DNA of 64,000 nt from Nitrincola alkalilacustris (GTDB taxonomy: Bacteria; Pseudomonadota; Gammaproteobacteria; Pseudomonadales; Balneatricaceae), in contig NZ_WBOM01000006.1 in the NCBI RefSeq assembly GCF_008973755.1, positions 236,735 through 300,734 of the forward strand. The letters run 5' to 3'. A program made the position numbers and the translations under genes. Positions 59,700 through 64,000 of the stretch are shown piece after piece. The notes under the pieces are model-generated. The model saw nothing but the letters and a program-made list of their open reading frames with translations, ran no database searches and was not told the origin of the DNA. How positions within the stretch are numbered: position 1 is the stretch's first letter; each line of letters begins with the position of its first letter.

Positions 59700-60152
59700 A
59701 TGAATGCAGACAAGCAGTTACAGTATTATTTTGAACTAGCGTTTTCTAGTCCTTTGGATACCTTGGAAAACTCCAGGGAGCGCCTGTGCAAGGTTGCTGA
59801 GCATGTCTGGTTTTGTCACTTTGTACCCGAACTGGATCGCTTGAGTAATCCAGAGGTGGCCGCCAAGGCTGCATATGTTGTGGACTTCCTCGCTTCAAAT
59901 CATCTTGTGGAATCAGATCAGAAAAAGCTTCTGAAACAGCAGGTTCAGAATGTTTGGGTGAGGCTGGAGAGCGACACTGTGAACCTGACTGAACGGACGT
60001 TTTATGTAAATGATTGCTCCCCGCAGAGAAACAGAGACGTCTTTGCACAGCGATGGCATTTTGCATCAGGCATGAGGCCCAGAGAGCTTGGTCTCTTCAA
60101 TATGCAGCGTAGAGTAAATCAAAGTAAGTACAGTAACTTAAACGATCAGTGA
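59700..60152 (+). CDS. hypothetical protein
   Basis: 150 residues, predicted soluble and helical, with no recognisable domain. AGGTGG lies about nine bases before ATG 59700, overlapping the stop of the preceding fragment, so it was once the second gene of a pair with it. Lower-GC codon choice than flanking umuC. In defence or toxin-antitoxin loci such pairs are common, but nothing here proves a role. Confidence 0.5.
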   Translation: MNADKQLQYYFELAFSSPLDTLENSRERLCKVAEHVWFCHFVPELDRLSNPEVAAKAAYVVDFLASNHLVESDQKKLLKQQVQNVWVRLESDTVNLTERTFYVNDCSPQRNRDVFAQRWHFASGMRPRELGLFNMQRRVNQSKYSNLNDQ

Positions 60153-60194
60153 CTCTACTGATGTTCGTGTTTGAATGAACTGATTTTTAGTTGC

Positions 60195-61469
60195 TCACCT
60201 CACACCAGGCAGGTCCGTCCAGCGGGTCGTATAAGCCGGGGAGCGGTGTTCCTGTTTCATCCGCCAGGGTTGCTGGCAGCCCTGACGCGCGAAGTGGATA
60301 CGGCCTCTGCCGCTGAGGTTGATCCGATCGAGCACGGTCATCAGTGCTTTGCTGTTGGCGGGTAGGGTGCTCTTGCTTTTAAACAGATCCGGCTGATAGG
60401 TGCCGGGGGCAAAGAAGTCACCCAGCATGACGCCAGCTTTGGCGTAGTCGTAACCATCGCGCCAGATCTGATCAAGCAGCTTCATGCAACTGTCGAGCAG
60501 AATGCGGGTATCGTCACTGGGCAGGTCCAGCTCCAGGCTGGCCGATTGCGCATAGAAGGGTTGCCCGGGTGTGAAGGAGCTGGTGCGGATAAAGATGCCT
60601 ATTCTGCGTGCGTAGCGCTGTTCCAGACGCAGCTTTTCGGCGGCTCGACCTGCATAGGTGGCGATCGCTTCACGCATCGGTTGCAGCGTGGTGATACGCT
60701 CACCGAAGGAACGCGAGCAGAGTATCTGCTGCTTGGTTGCGGGGCTTTCGTCCAGCCCGAAACAGGGGATGCCGTTCAGCTCATTGATGGTTCGCTCCAG
60801 CGTGACGGAGAAGCGCTTGCGCATCATGCGTGGATCGGTCTGTGCCAGCTTTAATGCGCTGTCGATCCCCATTGCTTCAAGGTGCTTGCTCAGGCGCCGA
60901 CCAACCCCCCAGACATCACCGACCGACATCAATGACATCAGTTTTTTCTGACGTGTTGTGCAGCTCAGGTCCACTATGCCGCCGGTGGCCGGGTAGCGCT
61001 TTGCCGCTTGATTGGCCAGTTTGGCGAGTGTTTTACTCGGTGCCATGCCAACACTGACGCTGATGCCCAGCCAACGTTGCAGGGTATCGCGTATCTGCAG
61101 GCCGAAATCCTGCAAAGACAGACAGTTACGCACGCCGGTCAGATCCAGAAAGGCTTCATCGATCGAGTAGACCTCTACCCGTGGGGCCAACTCCTCCAGT
61201 ACTTGCATGACTCGCGCAGAGATATCGCCATAGAGCGGGTAGTTGGATGAGAATACTACGATCTGATGCTGGCGTATCAGTTGTTGTACCTGAAACAGCG
61301 GGGCACCCATCGGCACACCGAGCGCCTTGGCTTCGGCAGAACGGGCGATGATGCAGCCGTCGTTGTTGGACAGCACAACCACTGGGCGGTGTTTAAGGTC
61401 CGGCCGGAACAGCTTCTCGCAACTGGCGTAGAAGTTGTTGCAGTCGACCAGCGCAAAGACGGGCGTCAT
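60195..61469 (-). CDS. umuC: DNA polymerase V catalytic subunit UmuC
   Basis: 424-residue Y-family translesion polymerase. The palm begins MTPVFALVDCNNFYASCEKLFRP (catalytic Asp9), then SNNDGCIIARSAEAKALG, and EVYSIDEAFLDLTG carries the second catalytic acidic pair. The C-terminus keeps the little-finger region and a clamp-binding-like QPDLF (within GTYQPDLFKSK). It works with two copies of UmuD'. Its start overlaps the umuD stop by four bases (ATGA). Confidence 0.96.
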   Translation of the reverse strand: MTPVFALVDCNNFYASCEKLFRPDLKHRPVVVLSNNDGCIIARSAEAKALGVPMGAPLFQVQQLIRQHQIVVFSSNYPLYGDISARVMQVLEELAPRVEVYSIDEAFLDLTGVRNCLSLQDFGLQIRDTLQRWLGISVSVGMAPSKTLAKLANQAAKRYPATGGIVDLSCTTRQKKLMSLMSVGDVWGVGRRLSKHLEAMGIDSALKLAQTDPRMMRKRFSVTLERTINELNGIPCFGLDESPATKQQILCSRSFGERITTLQPMREAIATYAGRAAEKLRLEQRYARRIGIFIRTSSFTPGQPFYAQSASLELDLPSDDTRILLDSCMKLLDQIWRDGYDYAKAGVMLGDFFAPGTYQPDLFKSKSTLPANSKALMTVLDRINLSGRGRIHFARQGCQQPWRMKQEHRSPAYTTRWTDLPGVR

Positions 61470-61897
61470 GAGCGTTTCAGTGAGTGGATCACATGAATCA
61501 CCACACCGAATATCTCCAGCTCTGTCTCTTCGGGAATGTCGATGGGTGGGTAAGCTGGGTTCATCGCCAGCAGGCGAGGGTGTGGGCGCAGCTGTAATTT
61601 CTTGACCGTCAGTTCGGCATTGAAACCGGCGATGACGATATCGCCATGTTCGGCCTGCAGTGAGCGATCCACCACGAGGATATCACCGGGGAAAATCCCG
61701 GCATCGATCATGGAGTCCCCCTGAGCGCGCACGAAAAAAGTGGCTGCGGGTTTCTGGATGCACAGTTCGTTCAGATCCAGCGTCCGTTCGATAAAATCCT
61801 GTGCCGGTGATGGGAAACCGGCGATCACCACATCAAGAAACAGCGGCATGTGCAGACGGGGAAAAGGGGCGGCTGCGCCCAGAAACGTTACAGACAT
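61466..61897 (-). CDS. umuD: UmuD, self-cleaving subunit of DNA polymerase V
   Basis: 143 residues from ATG 61897 (MSVTFLG); an earlier frame start would lie inside the LexA boxes. The RecA-stimulated cleavage site is Ala26-Gly27 (IAGFPSP). Catalytic Ser62 is in QGDSMIDAG and Lys99 in LTVKKLQ, matching E. coli Ser60 and Lys97. Once cut, UmuD' joins UmuC for mutagenic repair. First gene of the umuDC operon, under LexA control. Confidence 0.96.
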   Translation of the reverse strand: MSVTFLGAAAPFPRLHMPLFLDVVIAGFPSPAQDFIERTLDLNELCIQKPAATFFVRAQGDSMIDAGIFPGDILVVDRSLQAEHGDIVIAGFNAELTVKKLQLRPHPRLLAMNPAYPPIDIPEETELEIFGVVIHVIHSLKRS

Positions 61898-61914
61898 CGT
61901 GGCACCTATACAGA

Positions 61915-61951
61915 TACTGTTCATTTATACAGTACCTGTATTATGATGCAG
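61915..61951 (-). promoter_or_regulatory. two adjacent LexA (SOS) boxes upstream of umuDC
   Basis: The first (61915-61934) is TACTGT-8 bases-ACAGTA, near-consensus CTG-N10-CAG with matching flanks. The second (61936-61951) is CTGT-8 bases-GCAG, a weaker CTG-N10-CAG, starting two bases later. They lie 18-54 bases before the umuD start. Confidence 0.85.
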
Positions 61952-61983
61952 CGATGCCTGCAACGCAATCAGGTTATTGGAAA

Positions 61984-63618
61984 TCAGCTTTTGCTGTTGG
62001 CCTGGTCCCGCAGTACGAACTTCTGAATTTTGCCGGTCGAGGTTTTCGGCAGGTCGCAGAAGATCACTTTTTTCGGGGCCTTGAATCGTGCCATGTTATC
62101 GCGACAGAAGTTGATGATCGTTTCTTCACTGACGTTGCCGGCGCTGGGTTTCAAAGCGATGAATGCACAGGGCACTTCGCCCCATTTCTCATCGTGCATT
62201 GCTACCACGGCGGCCTCCAGTACAGCTGGGTGACGATACAGCACATCCTCCACCTCGATGGATGAGATATTCTCGCCACCGGAGATGATGATATCTTTGG
62301 AGCGGTCCTTGATCTCGACATAGCCATCGGCATGCCAGACCGCCAGATCACCGGAGTGGAACCAGCCACCGGCAAAGGATTTATCGGTGGTGCCGGGGTT
62401 CTTCAGATAACCCTTCATGACCAGGTTGCCGCGCATGAAGATCTCGCCGATGGTTTTGCCATCCTGTGGTACCGGTTCCAGCGTTTCGGGGTTGGCGACC
62501 ATCAGCCCTTCCAGCATCGGGGCGCGTACCCCTTGGCGTGACTTGAGGCGGGCCTTCTCGGTAGCGGTTTTTTCATCCCACTCATCATGCCAGGCGCAGA
62601 CGACGCTCGGACCATAGGTTTCGGTCAGGCCATAGACGTGTGTTACGCGGAACCCCATCTGTTCCATCCCTTCGATGACGGAGGCCGGTGGTGCGGCACC
62701 TGCGGTCATCACCTTGACCTCGTGCTGGATGCCCGTTTTCATCTCATCCGGGGCATTGTTCAGCATGTTAAGTACGATTGGGGCGCCGCAGAAGTGGTTG
62801 ACCTTTTCCAGCTTGATTGCATCATAGATATGGTCGGCACGCACATGGCGCAGGCAGACACTGACACCGGCAGAAGCGGCAATTGCCCAGGGGAAGCACC
62901 AGCCATTGCAGTGGAACATCGGCAGGGTCCAGAGATAGACCGGATGGTGGCCCATATCCCAGGAGACAATATTGCTCATGGCATTCAGATAGGCGCCACG
63001 ATGGTGATAAACAACACCTTTGGGGTCACCGGTAGTGCCGGAGGTGTAGTTGAGGGTGATCGCTTCCCATTCATCCTCGGGCATCTGCCAGGCAAAGTCG
63101 GGATCGCCTTCGCTCAGTAGCGCTTCATAGTCTTTTTCGCCGATCAGTTCTCCACCTTCGTAGAAGGGGTCGTCGATATCGATTACCAGAGGCTTGTTGG
63201 CCATCATCCTAACGGCGCGCTGAATCACTTCGGAGAATTCGCGATCCACAATGACCACTTTGGCTTCGCCATGTTGCAGGATAAAGCTGATCGCTTCGGC
63301 ATCCAGACGGATGTTGAGTGCATTCAGCACAGCACCAGCCATGGGCACGGCGAAATGGGCTTCGAAGGTTTCGGGCAGGTTGGGGGCCATGACGGCTACG
63401 GTATCCCCCTTGCCGATACCTCGTTTGTGCAAGGCGCTTGCCAGCTGGCAGCAGCGGCGATAGGTCTCAGCCCAGGTGCGGCGCAGGCTCTGATGCACTA
63501 CTGCTGTTCTGTTCGGGTAGACATCTGCGGCACGGGTAATGAAGCTTAAAGGGGTCAGCGGGGTATAGTTGGCCTGGTTCTGCTCAAGACCCAGTGCATA
63601 GAGATTGTGCTTATTCAT
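61984..63618 (-). CDS. acyl-CoA synthetase (AMP-forming)
   Basis: 544-residue ANL-superfamily enzyme. The ATP-binding P-loop is LNYTSGTTGDPKG, the A5-type motif is YGLTETYGP, A7 GWFHSGDLAV, and A10 PKTSTGKIQK with the catalytic Lys. The sequence is of the medium/aromatic acyl-CoA ligase type (AlkK/AAE/DmdB relatives) more than FadD. Substrate not assignable. It is divergent from or unrelated to umuD but next to it; the upstream region has hairpins that end the gene beyond. Confidence 0.9.
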   Translation of the reverse strand: MNKHNLYALGLEQNQANYTPLTPLSFITRAADVYPNRTAVVHQSLRRTWAETYRRCCQLASALHKRGIGKGDTVAVMAPNLPETFEAHFAVPMAGAVLNALNIRLDAEAISFILQHGEAKVVIVDREFSEVIQRAVRMMANKPLVIDIDDPFYEGGELIGEKDYEALLSEGDPDFAWQMPEDEWEAITLNYTSGTTGDPKGVVYHHRGAYLNAMSNIVSWDMGHHPVYLWTLPMFHCNGWCFPWAIAASAGVSVCLRHVRADHIYDAIKLEKVNHFCGAPIVLNMLNNAPDEMKTGIQHEVKVMTAGAAPPASVIEGMEQMGFRVTHVYGLTETYGPSVVCAWHDEWDEKTATEKARLKSRQGVRAPMLEGLMVANPETLEPVPQDGKTIGEIFMRGNLVMKGYLKNPGTTDKSFAGGWFHSGDLAVWHADGYVEIKDRSKDIIISGGENISSIEVEDVLYRHPAVLEAAVVAMHDEKWGEVPCAFIALKPSAGNVSEETIINFCRDNMARFKAPKKVIFCDLPKTSTGKIQKFVLRDQANSKS

Positions 63619-63769
63619 TTTATTCTCCGGTATTTATCCCTGTCTCTGCTGTCAGCATACGTATTTCCCCTTATATGACAAGCTGTCAGTTAGTCTTAAT
63701 AAGCAACTGATGCAAGGAGGATGCTGGGAGCTTGGGTAAAACAGAGAGACTGAATTAAACCGGCTGGAT

Positions 63770-63834
63770 AACACCGGCCGGGGTGTACCGGCCAGTGTTG
63801 GAGGTTGCGCGGCAGCCGATCTGAGTTGCCGCGC
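63770..63834 (-). terminator. two inverted repeats downstream of the right-edge gene
   Basis: On the minus strand, a GCGCGGCA / TGCCGCGC hairpin (63807-63834, 12-base loop) comes first, then a 12-bp stem with one wobble (63770-63799, 6-base loop). Neither has a proper U-tract; together they probably end the mRNA of the gene at 63843. Confidence 0.45.
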
Positions 63835-63842
63835 GGAACCCA

Positions 63843-64000
63843 TCAGGTCATATGGAAGAACTTCTGACGTGCCGCCAGGAAGGCCTGGTCAACCGTTTCG
63901 GTACGGGTACGCAGAACGTTCAGTGACTGCAGGAAGTGCTCAGTGGTCTTCTTGGTCAGAGCATCACCGCTTTCACGCAGCTCTGTGATGATCTCTTTTG
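63843..64000 (-). CDS. unidentified protein, C-terminal end (cut by window edge)
   Basis: A frame open from the window edge to TGA at 63843-63845 gives about 51 residues, helical and charged, with LRESGDALTKKTTEHFLQS and LAARQKFFHMT. Codon use is strongly biased toward preferred codons, suggesting a real, well-expressed gene. The helical, Gln/Lys-rich style recalls phasins, but this is weak; I do not name it. Its start lies outside the window. Confidence 0.65.
   Translation of the reverse strand, partial: KEIITELRESGDALTKKTTEHFLQSLNVLRTRTETVDQAFLAARQKFFHMT

Overview
The window is chromosomal DNA from a gammaproteobacterium. Gene order and protein character (tig-clpP-clpX, mnmA-hflD-purB, clpS-clpA-infA-bpt-aat, ftsK-lolA-rarA-serS, a 531-residue Pseudomonas-type isocitrate lyase, a phasin, an EstA-type autotransporter) point to the Pseudomonadales/Oceanospirillales side of the class, probably a marine heterotroph that stores polyhydroxyalkanoate. 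This placement is inferred from family resemblance; there is no rRNA in the window. Coding is dense. Core genes look roughly 55-58% GC by eye.

Layout: 1-6.9 kb holds the end of miaE, then lpxH-ppiB (minus), glnS, a TTG-started lipoprotein, cysS, and folD (minus). 7.1-7.5 kb is a four-gene tRNA operon (Arg-UCU, His, Leu-UAG, His) with its own promoter. 7.8-11.4 kb is tig-clpP-clpX, closed by a strong terminator where many relatives carry lon. 11.4-16.3 kb carries an EAL/HDOD protein, an RbgA-like GTPase, a very basic small protein, an HI0933-type flavoprotein, a PNPOx-fold protein and the C-terminal stub of a glutathione transferase. 16.4-18.1 kb is a HipA/HTH toxin-antitoxin pair with repeated motifs in its control region. 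aceA follows, with a perfect palindrome resembling an RpiR-family (HexR/RccR) site upstream. 20.5-26.9 kb is a minus-strand run of RNA-modification, translation and purine genes (rluE, mnmA, hflD, purB, trmJ, a small coiled-coil protein, roxA).

26.9-42.9 kb is core again: icd, cspD, the ClpAP/N-degron set (clpS, clpA, bpt, aat) with infA inside it, trxB, ftsK, lolA, rarA, serS, a Ubi-type hydroxylase and an asparaginase. 42.9-50 kb has a phasin with paired operator-like motifs, an orphan membrane protein resembling the Pycsar effector PycTM, an M16C (PreP-like) metalloprotease, a DMT exporter and an EstA-like autotransporter esterase.

The main accessory block is 50.3-55.1 kb: a SAM methyltransferase, a 1098-residue PLD-helicase-S24-DUF3427 fusion whose start overlaps the methyltransferase, and a convergent HNH endonuclease only 8 bases away. 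It looks AT-richer than its surroundings and reads like a restriction or defence module. Downstream are ldhA, a LysR regulator, RidA, a GFA-family enzyme and a second DMT transporter. A promoter/hairpin/short-ORF cluster then precedes a decayed nucleotidyltransferase-like fragment and an unknown gene. The SOS operon umuDC with two adjacent LexA boxes, an acyl-CoA synthetase and the tail of an unidentified gene complete the window. No insertion sequence, prophage, integrase or CRISPR array was seen.
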